Source: an uncultured Bacilli bacterium (GTDB lineage Bacteria; Bacillota_I; Bacilli_A; RF39; UBA660). Taken from it: a stretch of 22,230 nucleotides of DNA. The DNA is taken from positions 1 through 22,230 of the forward strand of contig CALVVV010000015.1 of the NCBI GenBank assembly GCA_944363995.1. Direction: 5' to 3'. Shown piece after piece: positions 1-6,438 of this stretch (its first letter is position 1; the number at the start of each line of letters is the position of its first letter). The notes beneath the pieces were generated by a model. It had not been told where the DNA came from. It did not search any database and worked only from the letters and a program-made list of their open reading frames with translations. Both the position numbers and the translations under genes were made by a program.

Positions 1-682
1 TATTACTATCGAAATTATACAAATCCTTAATAACCGAAAAGTAGTTAATAATAGTTTTTTCATTCATATAAGGTTTTCCAGATATACCTTTAAATATATA
101 GCCGTTAGTAATATTATTTTTTTTACAATAAAGACATAAAGCTTTAATGACGATATTAGGAAGAATAGTATATCTTTCTTTACTTCCTTTACCTAAAACC
201 TTTAATTTATGTGAAGAAACATCCATATCTTCCACTTTAATTTTAGCCACTTCACTAACGCGAAGCCCACAACAATAGCCTAACAAAATCCAACATTTAT
301 GTTTTAAATATTTTTCATTGTTGATAATAGTTATCACTTGTTCTTTTGATAATACAGTTGGCAACTTCTTCGTTAATTTAGAAGAAGGTAATAGCACTCT
401 ATTAAGTGAAATATTAAAGCATATAATGTAAAATAATCTAATAGAACAAACAGTAAGATTATAAGTGTTTTTACATTTGTTAGGTATGATAAATTTTTCT
501 TTAAGAAAGTTAATAATATCATTTTCTCTTAATCTTTCAATGTCGGTATTAGAATCATAATATTGAAAAAATCTCATTAAAGCACTTTTATAATTAATAA
601 AAGTACGTTCACTCCTTCCTCTTAAAATTAGATTGTCATGGATTTTATCAATCCAAATTTTTTGATTTTCATCAGTATTCAT
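1..682 (-). CDS. Tyrosine recombinase/integrase, 3'-truncated by window edge
   Basis: Reverse-strand reading from the ATG at 680-682 gives 227 uninterrupted residues running off the left edge. The start has a good Shine-Dalgarno (GAAGGGAG) 7-8 bases upstream. Residues 1 to about 95 look like the N-terminal SAM-like core-binding domain of phage-type integrases. From about residue 105 the catalytic domain begins, with GLRVSEVAKIKVEDMD carrying the first catalytic Arg (R141) and GKGSKER the catalytic Lys (K165). The distal H-x-x-R, H and Tyr box would lie outside the window, so activity cannot be judged. It differs clearly from the XerD at 7722 (Cys-rich segments, shorter spacing), so it is not a Xer duplicate of recent origin. 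It could be an integrase of a mobile element, an invertase for a phase switch, or a recombinase of the kind found beside IS91-type transposases; the missing neighbour on the left would decide. Confidence 0.9.
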   Translation of the reverse strand, partial: MNTDENQKIWIDKIHDNLILRGRSERTFINYKSALMRFFQYYDSNTDIERLRENDIINFLKEKFIIPNKCKNTYNLTVCSIRLFYIICFNISLNRVLLPSSKLTKKLPTVLSKEQVITIINNEKYLKHKCWILLGYCCGLRVSEVAKIKVEDMDVSSHKLKVLGKGSKERYTILPNIVIKALCLYCKKNNITNGYIFKGISGKPYMNEKTIINYFSVIKDLYNFDSN

Positions 683-704
683 AAAAAAACTCCCTTCAAA
701 TTGT

Positions 705-784
705 TCAAAGAGAGAAATAATTGTTTATTTATTTTGTAATTTGTGGTATAATTATACATGTGTTGAGATTATTTCTTTCTTTGA
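705..784. repeat. 17-bp inverted repeat flanking a promoter, next to the recombinase gene
   Basis: Left arm 705-721 (TCAAAGAGAGAAATAAT) and right arm 768-784 (ATTATTTCTTTCTTTGA) are reverse complements at 16 of 17 positions, separated by 46 bp. The enclosed DNA holds a TATAAT box and the perfect 12-bp palindrome GTATAATTATAC (746-757), which offers a -10 to both strands. The left arm ends about 10 bp before the recombinase Shine-Dalgarno. Such a layout fits an invertible promoter, the end of an element, or simply chance in A/T-rich DNA. Confidence 0.6.
744..757. promoter_or_regulatory. Extended -10 promoter core, palindromic, possibly bidirectional
   Basis: TG at 744-745 followed by TATAAT at 747-752 is a good extended -10 on the + strand, pointing at mnmA. 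Because GTATAATTATAC is palindromic, TATAAT is also present on the - strand at 756-751, pointing at the recombinase gene. No convincing -35 was found on either side. Confidence 0.45.
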
Positions 785-848
785 CGGAATATATAATAAT
801 CCAACACTTTTTATTTTGCAATAGTTTAATGAAATATTTTTCATTATA

Positions 849-877
849 GTGACTTTTCGTTAGAAATTTGGTACAAT
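849..877 (+). promoter_or_regulatory. Probable mnmA promoter
   Basis: GTGACT (849-854), 17-bp spacer, then TACAAT (872-877) preceded by TGG, an extended -10. It ends 16 bp before the mnmA start codon, giving a very short leader that includes the GGTGAG ribosome site at 884-889. Confidence 0.5.
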
Positions 878-893
878 TTAATTGGTGAGTTTT

Positions 894-1994
894 ATGAAAA
901 AAGTAGTTATTGGAATGTCTGGTGGTGTTGATAGTAGTGTAGCTGCCATATTGCTTAAAGAACAAGGATATGAAGTAATTGGATTATTTATGCGTAATTG
1001 GGATGCAACAGTTAATAATGATTATTTAGGTAATCCAACTATTAATAACAATATATGTCCGCAAGAACAAGATTACAATGATGCTTTGGAAGTTTGCAAA
1101 AAGATAGATATTCCATTACACCGAATAGATTTTGTTAAAGAATATTGGGATTATGTTTTTACATATTTTTTAGAAGAATTAAAAAAAGGTAGAACACCTA
1201 ACCCTGATATTATGTGCAATAAATATATTAAATTTGATATGTTTGTAAAAGAAGCTAAAAAATTAGGTGCTGATTTTATTGCAACTGGTCATTATGCACG
1301 AATAGAAAATAATAAATTATTAAGAGGAATTGATCAAAATAAAGATCAAACATATTTTTTGTCACAAGTATCAAAAGAACAACTAAAAAATGTTTTGTTT
1401 CCAATAGGTCATTTAAATAAAACAGAAGTAAGAGAAATTGCAAGTAAATATAATTTAATTACTGCGAGGAAAAAAGATTCAACAGGTATTTGCTTTATTG
1501 GCGAACGAAATATGACAAAATTTTTAGAAAATTATTTGCCCAATCAAGAAGGAGATATTGTCGATATCGAAACTAATAAAATAATTGGTAAACATATAGG
1601 ACTTATGTATTATACGATTGGTCAAAGAAGAGGATTAAATATTGGTGGTTATGAAGATAGAATGTTTGTGGTTGGTAAGGATTTAAACAAAAATATTTTA
1701 TATATATCTTTAGGTAATAGTGAATATTTGTATAGTGATTCTTGTATAGTAACTGATATAAATTGGTTAGGAGATAAGAAAATTAATAAATGTACCGCTA
1801 AATTTAGATATCGTCAACCAGATAATGAAGTTGAATTAGAATTTATTGATGACTATATTCTAGTTAAATATCCTCAAAAAGTTAAAGCGGTAACACCAGG
1901 TCAAGCGTGTGTATTTTATTTAAACGAACAATGCTTAGGTGGCGGTATAATTAAAGAAGTAAGAAAAAATAATAAAAAACTTTGGTACATATAG
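894..1994 (+). CDS. mnmA: tRNA-specific 2-thiouridylase MnmA
   Basis: MnmA adenylates U34 of Lys, Glu and Gln tRNAs and replaces O2 with sulfur received through a relay from a cysteine desulfurase, in the cytosol. The PP-loop ATP site SGGVDSS is at residues 9-15, the catalytic cysteines are C108 (in PDIMCNKYIKF) and C200 (in STGICFIGERN), and TGHYAR lies near 131-136; the C-terminal beta-barrel region ends in PGQACVFYL and GGGII. Length (366 residues) is normal. An upstream in-frame TTG at 882 was rejected because GGTGAG at 884-889 sits at proper distance from the ATG at 894. The segment around residues 38-57 (NNDYLGNPTINNNICPQE) is longer than in the E. coli or B. subtilis enzyme and, from memory, resembles the Mollicutes-type form. 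The cysteine desulfurase at 20991-22115 is a candidate sulfur donor. No clear terminator follows. Confidence 0.97.
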   Translation: MKKVVIGMSGGVDSSVAAILLKEQGYEVIGLFMRNWDATVNNDYLGNPTINNNICPQEQDYNDALEVCKKIDIPLHRIDFVKEYWDYVFTYFLEELKKGRTPNPDIMCNKYIKFDMFVKEAKKLGADFIATGHYARIENNKLLRGIDQNKDQTYFLSQVSKEQLKNVLFPIGHLNKTEVREIASKYNLITARKKDSTGICFIGERNMTKFLENYLPNQEGDIVDIETNKIIGKHIGLMYYTIGQRRGLNIGGYEDRMFVVGKDLNKNILYISLGNSEYLYSDSCIVTDINWLGDKKINKCTAKFRYRQPDNEVELEFIDDYILVKYPQKVKAVTPGQACVFYLNEQCLGGGIIKEVRKNNKKLWYI

Positions 1995-2014
1995 AATATA
2001 CTTTTTATTTACAC

Positions 2015-2042
2015 TTGACAATTGACAATAATGTGGTAAAAT
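2015..2042 (+). promoter_or_regulatory. Sigma-A type promoter of the XRE-like gene
   Basis: Consensus TTGACA (2015-2020), 16-bp spacer and TAAAAT (2037-2042) preceded by TGG (extended -10). A second, probably fortuitous TTGACA is at 2022-2027. The strong AGGAGG ribosome site follows at 2049-2054. Confidence 0.75.
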
Positions 2043-2063
2043 TATTATAGGAGGGTTAATAAA

Positions 2064-2831
2064 ATGAATAAATTAAATGAGATATTACACGAACTTGGCA
2101 TTTCTAAAGTTAAATTAGCAAAATTTTTAGGAGTATCTCGACAAATGATATACAATTATTTGGAGTTAGATAACATTAATAAATGGCCAAAAGATAAAAA
2201 AGTTTTATTGTTAAATTTATTGGGTGTTAAATCAGCGGAAGAAATTGCCAAAATAAAAATAACAACAGATTATATATATGAAGTAGACGAAAGATTAAGT
2301 TCTACTTGTAAAGATGAAAATGAAAATAATATTTTTTTTGAAGGTTTAGGTAAAAAACAAAAAATATTACTTCAAGATATTGTTGAAATTTTAAAAGAAA
2401 AAATAGAAGATGAAAATGATGTAGAAGGATATTATATTTTATTATATTTATATCACTATCTTCAATCAATTGATACTTCAAAAGAATTAAAATATATTTT
2501 AGGTTATGTTTCAAAAGCGGCTGGTTTTACTAAACCTATGGAATTTGTTTTTAATGAAGAACAACAATTTATTTTTGAAAGTATTTTATTTTCAGCTTTT
2601 TCACTATATAATGGTGGCGGAACTTCTAAAACCAAAATTGCTGCTTCACACGAAAGATTTGTTGCCCAAATAGAGCATAAAATAGAAGAAAAAATGAGTA
2701 GAACTATGGAATTAAATACGGTTAAAGTTCAAGCTTTAAAAGAATTAGGTTATACTGAAATTAGCGAATCTAATGCAGCTGAAGTGTTTGAAAAAATAGC
2801 AGAAATTCAATCACGAAAAGTTGCAAGTTAA
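2064..2831 (+). CDS. XRE/Cro-type helix-turn-helix protein of unknown function
   Basis: A 255-residue protein with a clear DNA-binding N-terminus: residues about 5-60 include KVKLAKFLGVSRQMIYNYLE, a Cro/CI-type helix-turn-helix in which GVSRQMIYNYL is the recognition region. Residues 60-255 are predicted to be mostly helical and charged, with no motif I recognise; 205-245 looks coiled-coil or amphipathic (KIEEKMSRTMELNTVKVQALKEL split around it). No membrane segment or signal peptide. The ATG has a textbook Shine-Dalgarno (AGGAGG, spacing 9) and a consensus promoter, so it is likely well expressed as a single-gene transcript ending at the 2896-2931 terminator. It could be a transcriptional regulator of its neighbours, but nothing in the sequence identifies a target. 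The HTH assignment is firm, the role unknown. Confidence 0.85.
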   Translation: MNKLNEILHELGISKVKLAKFLGVSRQMIYNYLELDNINKWPKDKKVLLLNLLGVKSAEEIAKIKITTDYIYEVDERLSSTCKDENENNIFFEGLGKKQKILLQDIVEILKEKIEDENDVEGYYILLYLYHYLQSIDTSKELKYILGYVSKAAGFTKPMEFVFNEEQQFIFESILFSAFSLYNGGGTSKTKIAASHERFVAQIEHKIEEKMSRTMELNTVKVQALKELGYTEISESNAAEVFEKIAEIQSRKVAS

Positions 2832-2895
2832 AAATAAATCTATAATTATTATAAATTATTTATCGATCTGTCAATTTATGTGTAAAATAAAATTT

Positions 2896-2931
2896 AAATA
2901 ATATAAGAATATTGCTTATATTATTTTTTTT
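2896..2931 (+). terminator. Rho-independent terminator after the XRE-like gene
   Basis: A 12-bp stem (2896-2907 with 2915-2926), loop AATATTG, and an eight-T run (2924-2931). Almost wholly A/T, with one G-C pair at the loop end. Its loop and right arm overlap the -35 of the pdaC promoter. Confidence 0.7.
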
Positions 2932-2939
2932 GATATACT
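2912..2939 (+). promoter_or_regulatory. Promoter of pdaC, overlapping the preceding terminator
   Basis: TTGCTT (2912-2917), 16-bp spacer, TATACT (2934-2939) preceded by TGA, an extended -10. The -35 lies in the terminator hairpin loop and right arm. Confidence 0.55.
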
Positions 2940-2984
2940 AGAAAATAACATTATTTTGAGGCATATTATTAGTAGGAGGTATGT

Positions 2985-4346
2985 ATGAAAAGAAGATTAA
3001 ATAAGAAAGGTAAAATATTAGTATTAAGTTTGAGTTTAGTGATTTTAATAAGTAGTATATTTGTTGTAAAAGGACTTACTAAAAAAGAAGAAATACATAT
3101 TTTAAATAGTACAGATACTTATGATTTAAAGATAGATTATCCAAATATAGACAATAAAAAAATTATGAATAAAATAAACGAATATATTGATTATCAAAAA
3201 GAAAGTTTTCTTAGTGTTGTAGAAGATACAAAAGATTTAGAACAACCAAAATATGATTTTAATTTGTCAGTTACGGAAAGTAATTATAATAATATTACCT
3301 ATATTTATATGTTAACATTTTCTTATACTGGTGGTGCACATTATATTAGAGATGATACTAGTATTTATTATGATAATAAATCTGATGAATTTATCGATAT
3401 AATGCATTTTTTTAAAAATGAAGAATCATTTAAAAAATTATCTAGTATTGTATATTATTATGTTTTAGATATAAAAGATAAAAATTTTGATGAGTTATGG
3501 GTTAAACAAGGAACAGAGGCAATCTTAGATAATTATAAACATTTCAAATTTACTGATGAAGGCTTAAATATTTTATTCCCGCCATATCAAGTTGCTTCGT
3601 GGGCTGATGGTGAAATAAGTATAGTAATACCTTATGAAGAAATTAATGACTTGTTAAAAGAAGAATACCGTGGTATAAGTAAAGAAACTGAAGTTATAAA
3701 TATAGTTCCAAAAACTAGAGATTTAAGTAAATTTCAAAATAAAAAATTAATAGCTTTTACTTTTGATGATGGTCCTAGTGAAACTAATACTAATTATTTA
3801 TTGGATAATTTAGATAAATATGACGCAAAAGTTACATTTTTTGTTTTAGGTAGTAGGGTAGAAAATAATAAAGAAACAATAAGGCGAGCATACCTAGAAG
3901 GAAATGATATAGGTAGTCATACATACAATCATCGTAATTTAAATTTATTGAGTGATTCTGCTTTAATGGAAGAGTTAAAAAAAGCAAATGATGCAATAAA
4001 AGATGCAATTGGTAAAACTCCAACTTTATTAAGGCCACCTTATGGCAATTTAAATAATCACGATAAAGAATTGGCTAATATGAACATTATTTTATGGAAT
4101 GTAGATCCTTTAGATTGGAAATATAAAGATAAAAATAGAGTTGCTAATGAAATTATTGAACATGCTCACGATGGGGCAATAGTTTTGGTACACGATATAT
4201 ATAAGTCTTCTGTTGAAGGTGCATTACTTGCAATGGAGGAACTACAAAAACAAGGTTATGCGTTTGTTACAATTACTGAAATGGCAAAATTAAGAGGTAT
4301 TACTTTAGATACAGAAACTTCATATTTTAGTATGAAAAAACAGTAA
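2985..4346 (+). CDS. pdaC: Membrane-anchored PdaC-type polysaccharide deacetylase
   Basis: Predicted extracytoplasmic carbohydrate esterase family 4 enzyme that removes acetyl groups from peptidoglycan sugars, which usually raises lysozyme resistance. Residues 1-10 are basic and about 10-31 form one hydrophobic segment without a clear cleavage site, so a signal anchor is likely. Residues about 38-225 resemble the DUF4163/DUF3298 region of B. subtilis PdaC (GGAHY at 116-120, VIPYEEI at 214-220). The NodB domain runs from about 254: TFDDGP (259-264; D261/D262), SHTYNH (311-316; metal H312 and H316), RPPYG (350-354), VDPLDW (373-378) and LVHD (401-404). All five family motifs are present, so it should be active. 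Start chosen from AGGAGG upstream. It is monocistronic between its own promoter and a shared terminator. The exact sugar deacetylated (GlcNAc or MurNAc) cannot be read from sequence. Confidence 0.92.
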   Translation: MKRRLNKKGKILVLSLSLVILISSIFVVKGLTKKEEIHILNSTDTYDLKIDYPNIDNKKIMNKINEYIDYQKESFLSVVEDTKDLEQPKYDFNLSVTESNYNNITYIYMLTFSYTGGAHYIRDDTSIYYDNKSDEFIDIMHFFKNEESFKKLSSIVYYYVLDIKDKNFDELWVKQGTEAILDNYKHFKFTDEGLNILFPPYQVASWADGEISIVIPYEEINDLLKEEYRGISKETEVINIVPKTRDLSKFQNKKLIAFTFDDGPSETNTNYLLDNLDKYDAKVTFFVLGSRVENNKETIRRAYLEGNDIGSHTYNHRNLNLLSDSALMEELKKANDAIKDAIGKTPTLLRPPYGNLNNHDKELANMNIILWNVDPLDWKYKDKNRVANEIIEHAHDGAIVLVHDIYKSSVEGALLAMEELQKQGYAFVTITEMAKLRGITLDTETSYFSMKKQ

Positions 4347-4360
4347 TTTTACTGTTTTTT
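4335..4360. terminator. Bidirectional terminator shared by pdaC and the Rieske oxidoreductase gene
   Basis: A perfect inverted repeat of 12 bp per arm around TT: AAAAAACAGTAA (4335-4346) and TTACTGTTTTTT (4349-4360). Each arm gives a T-run for transcription arriving from the other side. The pdaC stop (4344-4346) and the oxidoreductase stop (4351-4349) both lie in the stem. Confidence 0.8.
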
Positions 4361-5719
4361 ATATTTTATATTATGACAACTTGGTCCCATAATACAATTA
4401 CCATCAATATCAAATCTTGAGCCATGGCAAGGACAATCCCAGGTTAGTTCTACATCATTAAATAATAAATTACAACCTAAATGAGGACATTTATTATATA
4501 CTATATGTTTTTTCTTATTATTATCAATATAAATACCAACACTATCATCATTAATTTTAGTAAATATAACATTCTTATTCCATTTTTTATTTAATATAAT
4601 TTTATTTTCAATATAAGCTTTAGAAGTTGATAAAATATTAGCCAAATTATTAATATTAAATATTAAATTTCTTTTGGGATCGAATAATTCATAATATTTA
4701 TCATTTAAAATAATTTCACTTAATATTTTTCCGGCTAATGTTCCATTAGTCATTCCCCATGTATTATAACCAGTACCAATTAATAGTCTATTGTTAATCT
4801 TTCCAATAATAGGTAAATTATCATTAGTTATAATGTCGTGATTGGACCAAATATATTCTATTTTTCCAAATTTACTTGCTTGTTTAATTAATTTATCAAA
4901 ATTTTTTGTTTCATTATATTTATTATTTATATTATGAGAACCAATTAAATAAATTAAATTATCTTTATAATATCTCATAGAAATAACCGGATTATTAGAT
5001 ATTAATGAAAAATTTTGATTAGTTTTATTTTTAATACTACAAATATATGATCTTTCTAAATAACAATGAATGGGCGTTAATAATGGAAATAAGAAAAAAG
5101 GATAATGGCAAGCTAAAACAATTTTTTTAGCTTTTATTTTATATTTATCCGTATAAATCAAATCATGTATTTTAATTACATTTGTTTTTTCATATATTTC
5201 AATATTATTTTTTAATAATATTTCTTTTAATTTTAATAAATATTTAATTGGATGAAAGACATAAGTATTATCTACTTTAATATAATTATTTATTAATTTT
5301 ACATTAATACCAAAAGATTCTAAAATATTTTTTTCTTTTATTAATTTATCTTTGTTTTTATTTATAACCCTAGATTCTACTTTTTCTAAATCACAATCAA
5401 TATTTTCTTTTTCAATTGTTTTAGTTATAGTATTAATAGCTTCTAATTGATATTTTAAATAGGGAAGTGCTTTATCTTTCAATTTTGTATAAATTAAATC
5501 TTGTAAATAGGTTATTTTAGCTGTTGATTTAGCTGTAGTACCACATCCAATTTGATTCTTTTCTACTATAACTACTTTTAAGTTTTTATTCATTAAATGA
5601 TAGGCAGTTGTTAAACCTGTTATACCACCACCAATTATTAAAACATCACATTCTATATCTTTATTTAATTTATTTATCTTATTTTTATACTCATTCATCC
5701 ATATACTTTGTTTTTTCAT
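4349..5719 (-). CDS. FAD-dependent oxidoreductase with C-terminal Rieske [2Fe-2S] domain (YhfW-like)
   Basis: 456 residues from the ATG at 5719. An upstream in-frame TTG at 5755 was rejected because GGTGAT is at the right distance from 5719. The N-terminus (about residues 27-55) has the dinucleotide-binding pattern DVLIIGGGITGLTTAYHL followed by the glutamate in VIVEKN, and GTTAKSTAKIT matches DAO-family FAD enzymes. Near residue 330 the second FAD region reads LLIGTGYNTWGMTNG. The last 60 residues carry the Rieske cluster ligands: CPHLGC and CPCHGSRFD, giving the C-x-H ... C-x-x-H pattern. This is the architecture of B. subtilis YhfW, whose substrate is, as far as I know, not established. 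No signal peptide, so it is cytosolic. Possibly divergently transcribed from the 5837 gene, with overlapping promoter regions around 5762-5812. Substrate unknown; a role in amine or amino-acid oxidation is only a family-based guess. Confidence 0.9.
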   Translation of the reverse strand: MKKQSIWMNEYKNKINKLNKDIECDVLIIGGGITGLTTAYHLMNKNLKVVIVEKNQIGCGTTAKSTAKITYLQDLIYTKLKDKALPYLKYQLEAINTITKTIEKENIDCDLEKVESRVINKNKDKLIKEKNILESFGINVKLINNYIKVDNTYVFHPIKYLLKLKEILLKNNIEIYEKTNVIKIHDLIYTDKYKIKAKKIVLACHYPFFLFPLLTPIHCYLERSYICSIKNKTNQNFSLISNNPVISMRYYKDNLIYLIGSHNINNKYNETKNFDKLIKQASKFGKIEYIWSNHDIITNDNLPIIGKINNRLLIGTGYNTWGMTNGTLAGKILSEIILNDKYYELFDPKRNLIFNINNLANILSTSKAYIENKIILNKKWNKNVIFTKINDDSVGIYIDNNKKKHIVYNKCPHLGCNLLFNDVELTWDCPCHGSRFDIDGNCIMGPSCHNIKYKKQ

Positions 5720-5784
5720 TCTATCACCAATATTATTATGGATAATATCGGTCAATATATATTATTAAACATTAAAAGATGAAT

Positions 5785-5812
5785 TTGACAAATATATAAA
5801 AAATGTTATAAT
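5785..5812 (+). promoter_or_regulatory. Near-perfect sigma-A promoter of the 190-residue gene
   Basis: TTGACA (5785-5790), 16-bp spacer and TATAAT (5807-5812) with an upstream TG (5804-5805), the best consensus promoter in the window. A weaker - strand promoter (TTGTCA at 5791-5786, -10 near 5767-5762) may overlap it and serve the oxidoreductase gene. Confidence 0.8.
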
Positions 5813-5836
5813 AATACGCATTCAGGGGGAAAATTT

Positions 5837-6409
5837 ATGGAAAATAGTACATATATTAAATATTTTGAAGATATGATTGAATATTTAAAATTTTACGATT
5901 TAACAGTTAATGAATTTAAAACTTATTATTTACGACTAAGTCATGCTGTAGAGAAAGGATTTATAAAAAAACCGTTAAAGTATATTTGGGCATTATTAAA
6001 TACAAGAGTTAGACCAATTTTAACGGAAAATGATGAAGAAACTTTTAATTATGTCAAAATGGGATTAAGCGCTTTAATGCTTCAAACATTTAAAGATCCT
6101 AATAATAGTAAAATGTTAGACGATTATTATAGAAATGAATTTGCTAAAATGAATCAAATAATTTCTTTAAATAATATTTCGTTTGAAATGTTTGCAAGTT
6201 ATTATAGTTTAATTAATATGGCAACAGATATTCCAACAAAATCAATTAGTTCAACAGAATTAATTAGTTTAATTAGATTATTATTTAATGCTAATGTAGA
6301 AATATTAACACCTGAAGAACGTGAAAGACTAATCCAAATGAAAGCAAAATTAGAAAAAAAATATCATTCTCTTTTAAATGGTGAATTAACTGTTCCTAAA
6401 ACAAAATAA
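5837..6409 (+). CDS. Unrecognised 190-residue protein
   Basis: I do not recognise this family. It is a soluble, probably all-helical protein without signal peptide, transmembrane segment, cysteine pair or metal motif. The C-terminus (about 155-180) is a charged helix starting LTPEERERLIQMKAKLEKK that may form a coiled coil. Translation starts at an ATG 7 bases after AGGGGGAA, and the promoter is near-perfect, so strong constitutive expression is expected. It is transcribed alone between two - strand genes and ends at a bidirectional terminator. Codon use looks like that of its neighbours, with no sign of decay, so it is very probably a real gene. A structure prediction would be the first useful step to a function. 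Confidence 0.85.
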   Translation: MENSTYIKYFEDMIEYLKFYDLTVNEFKTYYLRLSHAVEKGFIKKPLKYIWALLNTRVRPILTENDEETFNYVKMGLSALMLQTFKDPNNSKMLDDYYRNEFAKMNQIISLNNISFEMFASYYSLINMATDIPTKSISSTELISLIRLLFNANVEILTPEERERLIQMKAKLEKKYHSLLNGELTVPKTK

Positions 6410-6438
6410 AAATGATTGAAATTGTCTCAATCATTTTT
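6408..6438. terminator. Bidirectional terminator between the 190-residue gene and rarA
   Basis: Stem of 12 bp: AAAAATGATTGA (6408-6419) with TCAATCATTTTT (6427-6438), loop AATTGTC, followed by more Ts on the + strand; the A-run gives Ts on the - strand. The rarA stop (6429-6427) is inside the right arm, and the + strand gene's stop touches the left arm. Confidence 0.85.

Noticed and set aside
828..845. Hairpin AATGAAA-TATT-TTTCATT upstream of mnmA as a terminator.
   Set aside because: Short, one G-C pair, no T-run; common by chance in this base composition.
882..893. mnmA starting at TTG 882.
   Set aside because: The TTG overlaps the GGTGAG ribosome site for the ATG at 894, which aligns with the family N-terminus (MKKVVIGMSGG).
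5720..5755. The oxidoreductase starting at TTG 5755.
   Set aside because: GGTGAT before ATG 5719 is the better start, and the extra residues do not resemble the family.
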